The translations under genes were made by a program, and so were the position numbers. A stretch of 64,000 bases of DNA, taken from the IMG/VR virus record IMGVR_UViG_3300045135_002615, positions 232,643-296,642 of that record, one strand, 5' to 3'. The stretch is from a virus. Numbering within the stretch: position 1 is the first letter of the stretch; each line of letters begins with the position of its first letter. Under the pieces are notes generated by a model that was given only the letters and a program-made list of their open reading frames with translations, ran no database searches and was not told the DNA's origin. This document shows, in pieces, positions 6,604 through 14,587 of the stretch.

Positions 6604-8214
6604 ATGTATCCACGTCGCCGTAGGCTGTCTCGCACAGCTTCATTTAATCGCGTTCGCACCGCTTCAACTTCATTACTTCGTCAGCTTCACAAGATTGCGA
6701 GTCCTCAAGAGATTCATCGCAAGTACAAGGGCATCGTCTCTCAGTTCATGTCTGATAAGTATACTGCGATGGACGATGCTATCCATGATACAATCTTTGA
6801 TCCTAATGAAAAGAAGCTAGGGACTCTCAGCCTTCGTGACCTCGTAGAGCTAAAGACTGAGCTCTCAGATGCGGTTGCCGAGCTTAATGATGCTTGGAAC
6901 TCAGCTAAAGCTAATGCTCCTAAGATCAAGGCGATGCTTCAGAGGGAGATGGGTAGTGCCTCCGAGGATGACCTTGAGGTTCTTGAGGGGTACTATGACG
7001 AAATCCAAAGTTTCCTTCGTAATGGACACCCTCTTGCAACATACAACCCTTATGCTGACTTCCTTGTGAAGATTGATGAGGAGATTGAGGAGAGGCGTAC
7101 CGAGGGTGAGGACGATGCTAGGTGGAGACGTGAGCTCACCGAACTAATTGCTGACTTTGAGGATAGCTTGGCAGAGCTTGAGGTCATGGATAGAGAGGTT
7201 CGTAGCTATGCCGATCTTCGCCCTCTTAAGATGGTGAAGGTTGATGTTGATATGCTCCTTGACACTACGGGACTCGGATCAAGTTTCCCTGATCGCTATT
7301 CACGGGGCATACTATCAAGTATAAATATGGACGCCGCTCGTGCTTCAATCGCAAAGAAGAGGCACGAGCTGCTCAACCTCCAAAAGGCACTTCCAAGTGT
7401 CAAGGTCGTAGAGCGTAAGCTCAAGGAGTTTGAGAGCGGTGTTCGTGAGAGACATGATCTCATCCGCCGTGCGAAAGAGGTTGATGCTCACACATGGCAG
7501 ATGAACATTGGTCCTGATGCAGAGAAACTCAAGGGGAAGACCGAACTACTAGAGGCTCGTTCATCAGCTGTCAGAGCTGCAATTACGCTCTATCTGAGAG
7601 ACCTCAAGATTTTCTCCATTACCCTAGCGGGTCAGATTACACGTCTTGAGAAGGTTTATGAGTCATCTCGTGATGTTGAGATCAATGCGAACCTTGCTTC
7701 TGAGAGGAAGATTAAGTATTTGAAGTCTTCTCTCAGAGACATTCAAACTGTCCTCAATCGTGGAGTAAAGTCCTCACGAGACCTTAAGGCTCTTACTGAG
7801 CGGTTTGAAAAGTTAGAGGCTCAGGCACAAGCAGGTGGGTCATCCGTGGTTCGTGAGATTGCACATCAGCTTCGTGATACAAAGGCAGCTCTCAAGTCCG
7901 TTGTGGTCGATGAGGGACTCATGGGTAAGTTTAGAGGTCTCTTCTCTCGCAAGGCTTCTTATGAGTACATGGCAGAGATGGATCGTGTAGCCTCTGATAT
8001 GGGTTACATGGGTTCAGACATAGACATGATGGCAGACGAGTGGATGTCTGACGATCTTGAGGCTGAATTCATGGGAGAGGATCTTGAGGCCGACTTCATG
8101 GCTGAGATGTATGTCGAAGGTGATGACTTCGAGGCTATGGAGGTGATGGCACCTCGCAGGGCTTCAATGAACCGTAGGGCTTCACGCCTCGCCCGTAGAC
8201 ATCTTAGGGGCTAA
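6604..8214 (+). CDS. Large helical, probably virion-associated protein, 536 aa
   Basis: The N-terminus is very basic (MYPRRRRLSRTASFNR). The central 400 residues are charged and helical with many heptad-like stretches (ELKTELSDAVAELNDAW, TERFEKLEAQAQAG). Residues about 455-515 are acidic and Met-rich with three similar units (DDLEAEFMGEDLEADFM), and the C-terminus is basic again (RRASRLARRHLRG). Basic ends with an acidic middle are seen in internal virion and scaffolding proteins, but no family is recognised. The 3' end overlaps the convergent thymidine kinase gene by 11 bp. Its leader carries the hairpin at 6573-6597. Confidence 0.75.
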   Translation: MYPRRRRLSRTASFNRVRTASTSLLRQLHKIASPQEIHRKYKGIVSQFMSDKYTAMDDAIHDTIFDPNEKKLGTLSLRDLVELKTELSDAVAELNDAWNSAKANAPKIKAMLQREMGSASEDDLEVLEGYYDEIQSFLRNGHPLATYNPYADFLVKIDEEIEERRTEGEDDARWRRELTELIADFEDSLAELEVMDREVRSYADLRPLKMVKVDVDMLLDTTGLGSSFPDRYSRGILSSINMDAARASIAKKRHELLNLQKALPSVKVVERKLKEFESGVRERHDLIRRAKEVDAHTWQMNIGPDAEKLKGKTELLEARSSAVRAAITLYLRDLKIFSITLAGQITRLEKVYESSRDVEINANLASERKIKYLKSSLRDIQTVLNRGVKSSRDLKALTERFEKLEAQAQAGGSSVVREIAHQLRDTKAALKSVVVDEGLMGKFRGLFSRKASYEYMAEMDRVASDMGYMGSDIDMMADEWMSDDLEAEFMGEDLEADFMAEMYVEGDDFEAMEVMAPRRASMNRRASRLARRHLRG

Positions 8215-8785
8215 GCCCAAACTCCCTTCGAGATACAGGCAGGTAGTCAAAGCCAGGTGACACGCTCTCCCCATCGGAGATCTTCTTGCCCTCTTGATCT
8301 ACCTTCATGTTAAAGGTCGCCTTTTCAGCACATGGGCTGAATGTGGCGACCTCTTCTATATTGTCCGCCCACGCCATGAGGTAGGTACTCCCCTCAAATG
8401 GATTACCCTTAAAGTCTGTGCGTAATCCATAAGCAAACACGGGGACTCCGAGTTCATCCGCAACCCGTGTTAAGTCATACACCTGTAGCTTATTCAAGAA
8501 CTGAGACTCATCTACGAATATGACCTTGAGCTCTCTTCGTGCATGCTCTTCAGACACTATCTCAAACAAAGAGCTGTGCTCTTTAAGGGGGGTGGCCTCA
8601 TGCTTAAAGCCCACCCTTGAAGCCACCTGAGCGACACCATCCCTTTTAGCTGCTATAGATGGTATGAGCATCATGAAAGGGATTGATCTCTCATTACAAG
8701 AGTGAGCCCTCATAAGGAGGTTTGCGGTCTTACCCGCATTGACTGTTGAGTAGATAAAGTTTAACAAGGTGACATCTCTCTCCAT
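8204..8785 (-). CDS. tdk: Thymidine kinase, 193 aa
   Basis: This type II thymidine kinase transfers phosphate from ATP to thymidine for dTMP salvage. Visible motifs are the P-loop YSTVNAGKTANLL (12-24), the Walker B-like VDESQFL (91-97), and the lasso-region block FAYGLRTDFKGNPFEGSTYLM (117-137). The usual zinc-binding Cys pairs look incomplete: only Cys152 is evident in SPCAEKATF, so the structural zinc may be missing. The length matches the family. The ATG at 8785 overlaps the end of the sigma factor gene by 25 bp, so the two are co-transcribed. Confidence 0.92.
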   Translation of the reverse strand: MERDVTLLNFIYSTVNAGKTANLLMRAHSCNERSIPFMMLIPSIAAKRDGVAQVASRVGFKHEATPLKEHSSLFEIVSEEHARRELKVIFVDESQFLNKLQVYDLTRVADELGVPVFAYGLRTDFKGNPFEGSTYLMAWADNIEEVATFSPCAEKATFNMKVDQEGKKISDGESVSPGFDYLPVSRREFGLSP

Positions 8786-9387
8786 CCAAAATAGGATGAT
8801 ACTTTGTGGCGAACCTCTTGCACGAGGTTTTTTACTTTTTTACTATCCCACCCATATGTCCTAGCAATGTGTGAAGACTTCATCCCACCCATCATCGCGT
8901 CATACACTTTAAGGGCATCATCGGTGAAGCGACTTCTTACCTCTTCCATGATCATGTCATCCGAGGGGTCTTGGTCATAAGACAAGTCCATAGAGTGTGA
9001 GTGAGAGCTTGAGATGTCCTCCTCAACACCCAACATGGCTTTAGAGCTGTCTTTACGGTGTTTATTGATGACGTTCATTACGATGCAGTTCATCACCATG
9101 ACCACATAGGTTGAGAAAGCTGACTTCTCAGGGTCATAGGGACAAGAACCCTCATTACGGATCATAATCCCTTTGTAGACTTCTTGTAGGACATCTTCCG
9201 GATCAAGTCCTTCCTTAGATACGGAGTGGGCTTGTCTCTTATAGAAGATAAGGCGAACGTCTTGACTTCTTGTATCAAGGTCAATCCCTAGTTTGCGGGG
9301 TTTGACTTGATCAAAACTGAAGGATGCGATAGGAGTGATCCCGATTTGCCATTGACGTGTGGCTTCAATCCCTGAATAACTCGACAT
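8761..9387 (-). CDS. Phage RNA polymerase sigma factor, 208 aa
   Basis: Residues about 45-112 match sigma-70 region 2: LDPEDVLQEVYKGIM, then YDPEKSAFSTYVVMVMN. Residues about 155-197 form a helix-turn-helix like region 4 (DALKVYDAMMGGMKSSHIARTYGW). Size and layout resemble ECF or T4 gp55-type sigma factors, which redirect host RNA polymerase to late phage promoters. The ATG has AAAGGA upstream, and a consensus promoter lies at 9484-9511. The leader can form a 10-bp stem between TTCACTTAAG and CTTGAGTGAA. A candidate target is the CKTTTAT-like element in front of many plus-strand genes; that link is inference. Confidence 0.82.
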   Translation of the reverse strand: MSSYSGIEATRQWQIGITPIASFSFDQVKPRKLGIDLDTRSQDVRLIFYKRQAHSVSKEGLDPEDVLQEVYKGIMIRNEGSCPYDPEKSAFSTYVVMVMNCIVMNVINKHRKDSSKAMLGVEEDISSSHSHSMDLSYDQDPSDDMIMEEVRSRFTDDALKVYDAMMGGMKSSHIARTYGWDSKKVKNLVQEVRHKVSSYFGWREMSPC

Positions 9388-9483
9388 GAGAGTCCTTTCG
9401 ATTGGTTCATATTGTCAGCTTCACTCAAGAGCAAGGATTTAGTTGACTTCGAGAACTCGCCTTAAGTGAAAAGCTAGTTGTAA

Positions 9484-9511
9484 ACTATAGTGAATGTATA
9501 AGTGCTGTCAA
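9484..9511 (-). promoter_or_regulatory. Sigma-70-type promoter for sigma factor and tdk
   Basis: On the minus strand TTGACA (9511-9506), a 16-bp spacer and TATAGT (9489-9484). The transcript would start near 9477 and have a leader of about 90 bases. The phage sigma factor would thus be made by host RNA polymerase early or mid infection. Confidence 0.7.
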
Positions 9512-9536
9512 GTCACAACAAAGATAAAGGATTCTA

Positions 9537-10289
9537 ATGAACTTACTATTGATCGCAACCTTGTCCCTACAATGCATGATCCCTTACGTCCAAGAAGCCT
9601 CAAGGACTGAGATACTTAAGGGGTGGAAGTATTACAGAGGTCGAGCTACCTCATCTTCACGAGCTCTCCGTCTTTTGAGGTATATGGAGGAGGGTGGCGA
9701 CATTGACACCCGTTTACTTGCCCTGTCATGGATTGAAGGGAGACTTCGTACAGGGGTTAAAAGAGGAGACCGAGGACGTGCCTGTGGGATATTCCAAATC
9801 CATGCACGACACTCTTACCCCATGTTCTCTCGTAAGAGGGGCTATGTGGATTGGGATGAAAAGGAGTCTAAGCATCTCATTGAAAGAGAATGCCGTCAGC
9901 TTGAACACACTAAGTATTCTATAACCACCATGAATAGGTACTTAGACTATATGGATAGAAGAGACTTGCACCCCTGCCATCACAACAGCGGACCAAAAGG
10001 CAAGTGCAACACATGGTATAAACAAAGACTCGATTTTTGGATCGGGTTCTTCGAGATCGCTAAGATAGCGTGCGACCCAGAAAGAAGAGAGAACATTATG
10101 GCAATGATGAGAACAGGAAACCCTATCCCTACCGCTCCCGCTCCCTTGATGCAAGGGTACATGGATGCTATCTCTGGTAAGGATGTACAAAGCGAAGACC
10201 CTGTTTACAAGTCAGGTTATGATCTAGCTTTGCTTGTTAAGGAGGGTAAGGCAGAGGCACCCACTTGGGCGGCAGAGGGGAATGGATGA
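9537..10289 (+). CDS. Lytic transglycosylase-like protein, 250 aa
   Basis: Residues about 58-150 match an SLT/lysozyme-like fold: LLALSWIEGRL with likely catalytic Glu67, and RGRACGIFQIHARHSYP, equivalent to the family GxFQI motif. It would cleave the MurNAc-GlcNAc bond. The first 20 residues (MNLLLIATLSLQCMIPYVQE) are hydrophobic and may be a signal or anchor. The ATG follows AAAGGATTCTA. It is the first gene of a tightly spaced operon with the primase and glutamine synthetase. It could serve lysis or virion entry. Confidence 0.8.
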   Translation: MNLLLIATLSLQCMIPYVQEASRTEILKGWKYYRGRATSSSRALRLLRYMEEGGDIDTRLLALSWIEGRLRTGVKRGDRGRACGIFQIHARHSYPMFSRKRGYVDWDEKESKHLIERECRQLEHTKYSITTMNRYLDYMDRRDLHPCHHNSGPKGKCNTWYKQRLDFWIGFFEIAKIACDPERRENIMAMMRTGNPIPTAPAPLMQGYMDAISGKDVQSEDPVYKSGYDLALLVKEGKAEAPTWAAEGNG

Positions 10290-10954
10290 AGGACTTATGG
10301 CTCAGGAAAGGGCTAGGTCCACCCTTACCTGAATACCAAAAGTACCTTGATTCACGAGGAGTCACAGATCAGTGCTCCGTATCTTTCCACTCATGGATGC
10401 CACATGATGAAGTTCAATGCCCTAAGTTCAAAGCACACTATGGTGCTCAAGGTGAACGTATCTCACAACACCTTATCGTCCCCGTCACTTCACCAAGAGG
10501 TGAGATACTTGGACTAGAGTGTCGCAAGATCATAGACGGAGAAAAGAAGGTAACCCAATACCGAACCGTCAGTTCACAATGGAACCCGTATATACTCGGT
10601 GCAGAGAAGGCATTTGAAGCACTATGGTCAGGGGGTGACGTATGGGTCGTTGAGGGTATGTTTGATAAAGTAGCCCTTGACAGGATCTTACCCAAGACAG
10701 ATGCAGTTATAGCTACTCTTAGAGCGGGTATGGATGCGATCACCTTAGAGATGCTCACTCAGTTCTATACACCTGCTTCTACTATCTATGTCTGTTATGA
10801 CAATGATGAGACAGGTAGGAAGAAGGCTAAGTGGTTGCATAAGTCGTTTATTGACAGAGGTGTGAGGGCTGTCGTGTGGTCATATAGAGGTAAAGACCCT
10901 AATGATGTATGGACACATGGTGGAGACAAACAACTAATGAGAATGTTCCTATAG
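10286..10954 (+). CDS. TOPRIM DNA primase, 222 aa
   Basis: The start at 10286 (MKDLWLRKGLGPP) overlaps the previous stop as ATGA and has AGAGGGG upstream. Residues 60-85 match the N-terminal subdomain of DnaG-type cores (QHLIVPVTSPRGEILGLECR). Residues 118-205 are a TOPRIM domain with catalytic Glu in WVVEGMFDK (Glu123), TLRAGM, and the metal-binding DND in CYDNDETGRKK (172-174), then RGKDPNDVW. No N-terminal zinc finger and no helicase domain are present, so it is a stand-alone primase core. It would make primers together with the DnaB-like helicase at 59416-60930. Confidence 0.87.
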   Translation: MKDLWLRKGLGPPLPEYQKYLDSRGVTDQCSVSFHSWMPHDEVQCPKFKAHYGAQGERISQHLIVPVTSPRGEILGLECRKIIDGEKKVTQYRTVSSQWNPYILGAEKAFEALWSGGDVWVVEGMFDKVALDRILPKTDAVIATLRAGMDAITLEMLTQFYTPASTIYVCYDNDETGRKKAKWLHKSFIDRGVRAVVWSYRGKDPNDVWTHGGDKQLMRMFL

Positions 10955-10963
10955 GAGGGCATC

Positions 10964-11971
10964 ATGATCGCTGAATATATATGGGTAGATGGTAGTGAAC
11001 CTACGGCTCGTTTGAGATCAAAGACCAAGATTTTTCACGAGGAGGTCGAAGAGTGGCCTCTGTGGTCTTTTGATGGTTCTTCCACTAACCAAGCCACAGG
11101 AGATCGTTCGGATTGTATCCTTCAACCCGCCGCGATCATTAATGACCCTCTCAGGGGAGGAGACAATGTCCTCATTCTCTGTGAGGTGTTTAATGCCGAT
11201 GGGACACCCCACCCAACCAACAACAGAGCTAGGCTTCGTGAAGCCCTTAAAGGGCATGAGGACTTAGACGCATGGGTGGGCTTTGAGCAAGAGTATACTT
11301 TGTTCTCAGGTTCTCGCCCATTAGGGTTTCCTTCTGAACGTAGGTTCCCACCTGCTCAAGGTCCTTATTACTGTGGTGTGGGGTCAGATGAGGTAGCAGG
11401 TAGGGCTCTAGTAGAGAAGCACCTTGATATGTGTCTAAAGGCAAAGATACCTCTTACGGGTATTAATGCTGAGGTCATGCCTGGTCAATGGGAGTACCAA
11501 GTGGGTGGTCCCAATGTAGACCCTCTAGCAGGTTCTGACTTTGTGTGGTTGTCTAGGTGGTTGCTTTACCGCTTAGGTGAACACTATGAGTTAACCGCGA
11601 CCCTCGATCCTAAGCCTGTGCCAGGTGATTGGAATGGTGCGGGTATGCACACAAACTTCTCAACTAGGGCGATGCGTGAAGAGGGTGGTATTGAGGAGAT
11701 ATACAAGGCGGTGGAAACCATTGGCACTCACATCAAGAACCACTTGGATCGCTATGGTAATGGGATTGAGTCTCGTCTAACAGGCTTGCATGAGACATGT
11801 AGATATGACGTATTCAAGTACGGGGTTTCAGACCGTACAGCTTCTATCCGCATCCCTCTTGAGACTGTCAGGAATGGTTGTGGTTACTTTGAGGATCGCA
11901 GACCTAATGCGAATGCTGATCCTTATCTTGTCAGTGAGGCACTTATCCGTAGCATCACGGGGACGTGGTAA
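10964..11971 (+). CDS. glnA: Glutamine synthetase, type II (eukaryote-like), 335 aa
   Basis: It makes glutamine from glutamate, ammonia and ATP. The sequence is plainly GSII: AEYIWVDG at the N-terminus, WSFDGSSTNQATG (34-46), VGFEQEYTLF with Glu108 and Glu110, YYCGVGSDEVAGR, INAEVMPGQWEYQVG with Glu170 and Glu177, GDWNGAGMHTNFST with His229, DRTASIRIP, and GYFEDRRPNANADP. All recognisable substrate and metal ligands are kept and the length is near normal, so it is probably active. The ATG follows TAGGAGGG, ten bases after the primase stop. Placement between a primase and an antisense nuclease-like gene suggests a nucleotide or nitrogen supply role. A GSII gene is unusual in a phage. Confidence 0.95.
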   Translation: MIAEYIWVDGSEPTARLRSKTKIFHEEVEEWPLWSFDGSSTNQATGDRSDCILQPAAIINDPLRGGDNVLILCEVFNADGTPHPTNNRARLREALKGHEDLDAWVGFEQEYTLFSGSRPLGFPSERRFPPAQGPYYCGVGSDEVAGRALVEKHLDMCLKAKIPLTGINAEVMPGQWEYQVGGPNVDPLAGSDFVWLSRWLLYRLGEHYELTATLDPKPVPGDWNGAGMHTNFSTRAMREEGGIEEIYKAVETIGTHIKNHLDRYGNGIESRLTGLHETCRYDVFKYGVSDRTASIRIPLETVRNGCGYFEDRRPNANADPYLVSEALIRSITGTW

Positions 11972-12557
11972 GTCGGTATTGTTTTAAATCCTCAATGGAA
12001 AAGTGAGGGTTCAACATAGAGAACTTATGGAAGGCAGACTTCTCCCCACGTCTAAGGACGCCCGAAGCCTTCACTAGATCATCTCGATAGCTCTTTGCCT
12101 CATTGAGTGCCTCTAGGGGTGCTAACCCCGCAATAGTGAATACACCCTCCCCTTCGTGAACCACTACAATCTGACCTTCAGAGATGTAGCACGAAGGGGA
12201 GGGTTTTTTCATGAGAGGGAAGTCGGGTGCGTTTACAGTCTTCACACCTACTCTAAATCCTAGAGGTGACAAGTCAGGTACGTTGTAGTCTTTAGACGCA
12301 CCTATGCTACGATCAGAGAACCTAACACCTAAATGCTTCTCTACTGCTAACTCCCCTGCCCATCCAGTCACCCACCTTTTGAGTACCGATTTAGGGTCCT
12401 CGATGTAGTGTCCTTCACGCTCTTTAACCTCAGCGAGCTTGATCGCCACCTCTGCGATCTCTTTTAGTTCGCTACGTTCTAGAGTAATCTTGGTACACAT
12501 ACTTAGGTGGGGTTCGACAATAGCTTTGTAGCTTGCTTCAATGTCTCCGTATATCAT
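11955..12557 (-). CDS. Hypothetical protein, possible PD-(D/E)XK nuclease fold, 200 aa
   Basis: The middle carries a pattern reminiscent of PD-(D/E)XK nucleases: TGWAGELAVEKHLGV (Glu69), then KDYNVPDLSPLGFRVGVKT with Asp95 and Lys106. This assignment is by eye and tentative. N- and C-terminal parts are helical and charged. The ATG follows AAGGAGGAGGTAAC, a strong ribosome binding site. It converges on the glutamine synthetase gene and overlaps its last 17 bp. Confidence 0.6.
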   Translation of the reverse strand: MIYGDIEASYKAIVEPHLSMCTKITLERSELKEIAEVAIKLAEVKEREGHYIEDPKSVLKRWVTGWAGELAVEKHLGVRFSDRSIGASKDYNVPDLSPLGFRVGVKTVNAPDFPLMKKPSPSCYISEGQIVVVHEGEGVFTIAGLAPLEALNEAKSYRDDLVKASGVLRRGEKSAFHKFSMLNPHFSIEDLKQYRLTTSP

Positions 12558-12618
12558 GTTACCTCCTCCTTGTTAGATGTTCTATACTAAGTTATATGAG
12601 AGAAAGGGTGGTGTCTAC

Positions 12619-12921
12619 ATGGAAGAAGATTTAGACCTCTTTGGCACGATTGAGATGCTGTTGACATCTTTGTCTTACCACCTTCAGTCTAAAGAAGAAA
12701 TACTGAAGGTGTGGGTTCACTTGGGTGAGAAGATTGGAGTGCAAGACATCTTCCCCCATTCTCAAGTCGTTATCACACAAGACGAAGATGGGAACTATCA
12801 ACCCGTGATGATGGTCTCTTCTCCAACTAAAGAGCTCGTGGACTATATCACCGACTCTGAGTTCTTGACTGATGGTGTGGTAGCCATTTGTCTAGATGAC
12901 ATCAAGAAGCTAGGTCACTAA
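12619..12921 (+). CDS. Hypothetical acidic protein, 100 aa
   Basis: The open frame reaches back to an ATG at 12577, but the ATG at 12619 (MEEDLDLFGTIEMLL) lies after GAAAGGGTGG and is preferred. The product is acidic and soluble (HLGEKIGVQDIFPHSQVVI, then VDYITDSEFLTDGVVAI). The family is not recognised. Its stop overlaps the next start by one base (TAATG), so it is coupled to the following gene and then to the ClpP-like gene. Confidence 0.65.
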   Translation: MEEDLDLFGTIEMLLTSLSYHLQSKEEILKVWVHLGEKIGVQDIFPHSQVVITQDEDGNYQPVMMVSSPTKELVDYITDSEFLTDGVVAICLDDIKKLGH

Positions 12922-13340
12922 TGATCTACAGGAGAGACGGCTTGATCTTCATGTCCATTAAGGACACCTATACGGGCTATTTGAAAGTAGCTAAGATACT
13001 CCCCACTGAGACCTCTTGGGGTGTCTTTGAACCCGCTATAGATGTGATTGAACCTTTGATACCTGAAGCCTCCCCAGAGGCACTGGATCGACTTTTACGA
13101 GGAGACCCGACCCCTTTTAGGAATACAAAGGGGTTGAGAGAGCCTCAAGGGTGTCTCAAGCTAATAGACACTGATCGCTATTGTGATGAGCAAGACACCT
13201 GTCTCTCTTACAACAAAACCTATTGCACTTTAGGACATCGTAAGATGCCTGATTGCTTCTCACCTGTTGCAGGTGATCAAATCCGCCCTCTTATCCTTGC
13301 TTGGAAAGAGGGTTTTTTCATTGTCAGGGAAAGGACATGA
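12921..13340 (+). CDS. Cysteine-rich hypothetical protein, 139 aa
   Basis: The C-terminal half has a spaced Cys set (QGCLKLIDTDRYCDEQDTC, then YCTLGHRKMPDCF) that could bind zinc or form disulphides. The N-terminal half is mixed alpha/beta. No signal peptide is visible, so metal binding is the likelier role. The family is not recognised. It is coupled to both neighbours, TAATG upstream and ATGA downstream, in an operon ending with the ClpP-like protease. Confidence 0.62.
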   Translation: MIYRRDGLIFMSIKDTYTGYLKVAKILPTETSWGVFEPAIDVIEPLIPEASPEALDRLLRGDPTPFRNTKGLREPQGCLKLIDTDRYCDEQDTCLSYNKTYCTLGHRKMPDCFSPVAGDQIRPLILAWKEGFFIVRERT

Positions 13341-13996
13341 ACATGTTTAAGAGTGCTTCAAAGACCCCTCGTACCATGCGTAGAATTTATGAGGAGGTAG
13401 ACTCTCCTATGGGTGGTCCAGCTAATGAGAATGCGGACTACTTTGGTGAGATCACTGTCAGTGATAACCACATCTACCTCTATCGAGGGATCACACCTAA
13501 GTCTGTTATGGAGATGGGGATTGCCATCAAAACCATTAGTCAACAGATCGTCAACATGGTGACTGACCTTGACCTACCTTCAGCTCCACCTATCCATCTC
13601 CATATCAACTCAGGAGGTGGGTGTGCTTTCAGTGGACTTGCGGGTGCAAGTCATATTTTAGGTTCAGACATCCCTGTGTTCACTTATGTTGAGGGTTCTG
13701 CTGCATCAGCGGCGACCATTATGTCTTGTGTTGGAGCAAAGCGTTTCATCACCGAGCATAGCTTTATGTTGATCCATCAGATCAGCACTGGTGTGTGGGG
13801 TACATATGAGAACCTGAAGGACGAGAAGGAGTCTATGGATGCACTCATGGCTCAACTTGAGGGGATCTACTTGAAGAACACGAAACTCAAGAAGAAGGAC
13901 CTGAAAGAGCTGTTGAAGCGTGACCTATGGCTCAATGCAGATCAATGTTTAGAGAAGGGTCTGGTAGACGAGGTCATCAAGTACGAGAGGGTTTAA
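13337..13996 (+). CDS. ClpP-like serine protease, 219 aa
   Basis: The ATG at 13337 overlaps the previous stop and has AAAGGA upstream. ClpP signatures are clear: IHLHINSGGGCAFSG (86-100, oxyanion region), VEGSAASAATIMSCVGA with nucleophile Ser124, FMLIHQ with His147, and KRDLWLNADQCLEKGLVDEV with Asp196 completing the triad. The length fits ClpP. In phages this family often acts as a prohead protease or maturation enzyme. As no capsid genes are seen in this window, a role in degrading host or phage proteins is also possible. It overlaps the convergent gene by four bases. Confidence 0.9.
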   Translation: MNMFKSASKTPRTMRRIYEEVDSPMGGPANENADYFGEITVSDNHIYLYRGITPKSVMEMGIAIKTISQQIVNMVTDLDLPSAPPIHLHINSGGGCAFSGLAGASHILGSDIPVFTYVEGSAASAATIMSCVGAKRFITEHSFMLIHQISTGVWGTYENLKDEKESMDALMAQLEGIYLKNTKLKKKDLKELLKRDLWLNADQCLEKGLVDEVIKYERV

Positions 13997-14535
13997 AGAG
14001 GACACGCCTCATGTGAGGGGTCTTTCTCACCTGCGTAATAGACGGTGACCACATTAACCATAGACCCTTCAACTTCAAATACCACAATCAAGTCACCGAG
14101 TGCTTCTGCTCTCCACTTGAGTCTTTGTCCCATAAAGATACGCTCTTTGATCTGCTCGATGACCCTTGATCTCTTGTTGTAGTTCTGTCGAAGGTATCTA
14201 CCAAACAGGTTGAAGTAAGTCTTTAGGTCACCTATAGTCACACCTCTCTGATCCATACGGAACTGAGCGTGTGTGGTGATCTTCATCCTCTTGAATGTCT
14301 TATCCCCAACTCGTTCAAACTCTAGGTCATAGATATTATGAGTGTACGAGTCAGGGATGGCTTGTCCTTCTTGAACGATTCTCACAAGTTGCCTCTTTAG
14401 TTTAGGGTTTCGGATATTATCCTCGATCCTCCTCTTAGTGTGGCATACTCCGCCTGGGTATCCGAGTGGAGGGTTCAAGTCCGAGATACGCTCAAGTCGA
14501 GCGACCCTCATGATTAGTCGGTCTATCTTGTTCAT
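13993..14535 (-). CDS. Hypothetical protein with DUF4258-like motif, 180 aa
   Basis: Residues 87-100 (TTHAQFRMDQRGVT) resemble the H..FRM..RGV motif of DUF4258 and related RelE-like folds. The C-terminal GDLIVVFEVEGSMVNVVTVYY looks like the terminal beta strands of that fold. The N-terminus MNKIDRLIMRVARLER is a basic helix. Function is unknown; both RNase-like and structural roles are possible. Its ribosome binding site AAAGGAG lies in the 3' arm of the 13-bp palindrome at 14540-14583 that it shares with the divergent gene. Confidence 0.65.
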   Translation of the reverse strand: MNKIDRLIMRVARLERISDLNPPLGYPGGVCHTKRRIEDNIRNPKLKRQLVRIVQEGQAIPDSYTHNIYDLEFERVGDKTFKRMKITTHAQFRMDQRGVTIGDLKTYFNLFGRYLRQNYNKRSRVIEQIKERIFMGQRLKWRAEALGDLIVVFEVEGSMVNVVTVYYAGEKDPSHEACPL

Positions 14536-14539
14536 TTTT

Positions 14540-14583
14540 TAGCTCCTTTATGTACTTAATGTGATGAATTCATAAAGGAGCTA
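14540..14583. promoter_or_regulatory. 13-bp palindrome giving SDs to two divergent genes
   Basis: TAGCTCCTTTATG (14540-14552) and CATAAAGGAGCTA (14571-14583) are perfect complements around an 18-base spacer. On the plus strand AAAGGAG precedes the ATG at 14588. On the minus strand the other arm gives AAAGGAG before the ATG at 14535. Each message can fold so that its own Shine-Dalgarno is in the stem. No other plausible promoter is visible in the 52-bp gap. Confidence 0.75.
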
Positions 14584-14587
14584 TGAC

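Noticed and set aside
13301-13336. Upstream TTG/ATG extension of the ClpP-like gene
   Set aside because: ATG 13337 has a proper ribosome binding site and overlaps the previous stop as ATGA; the extension lies in the upstream gene.
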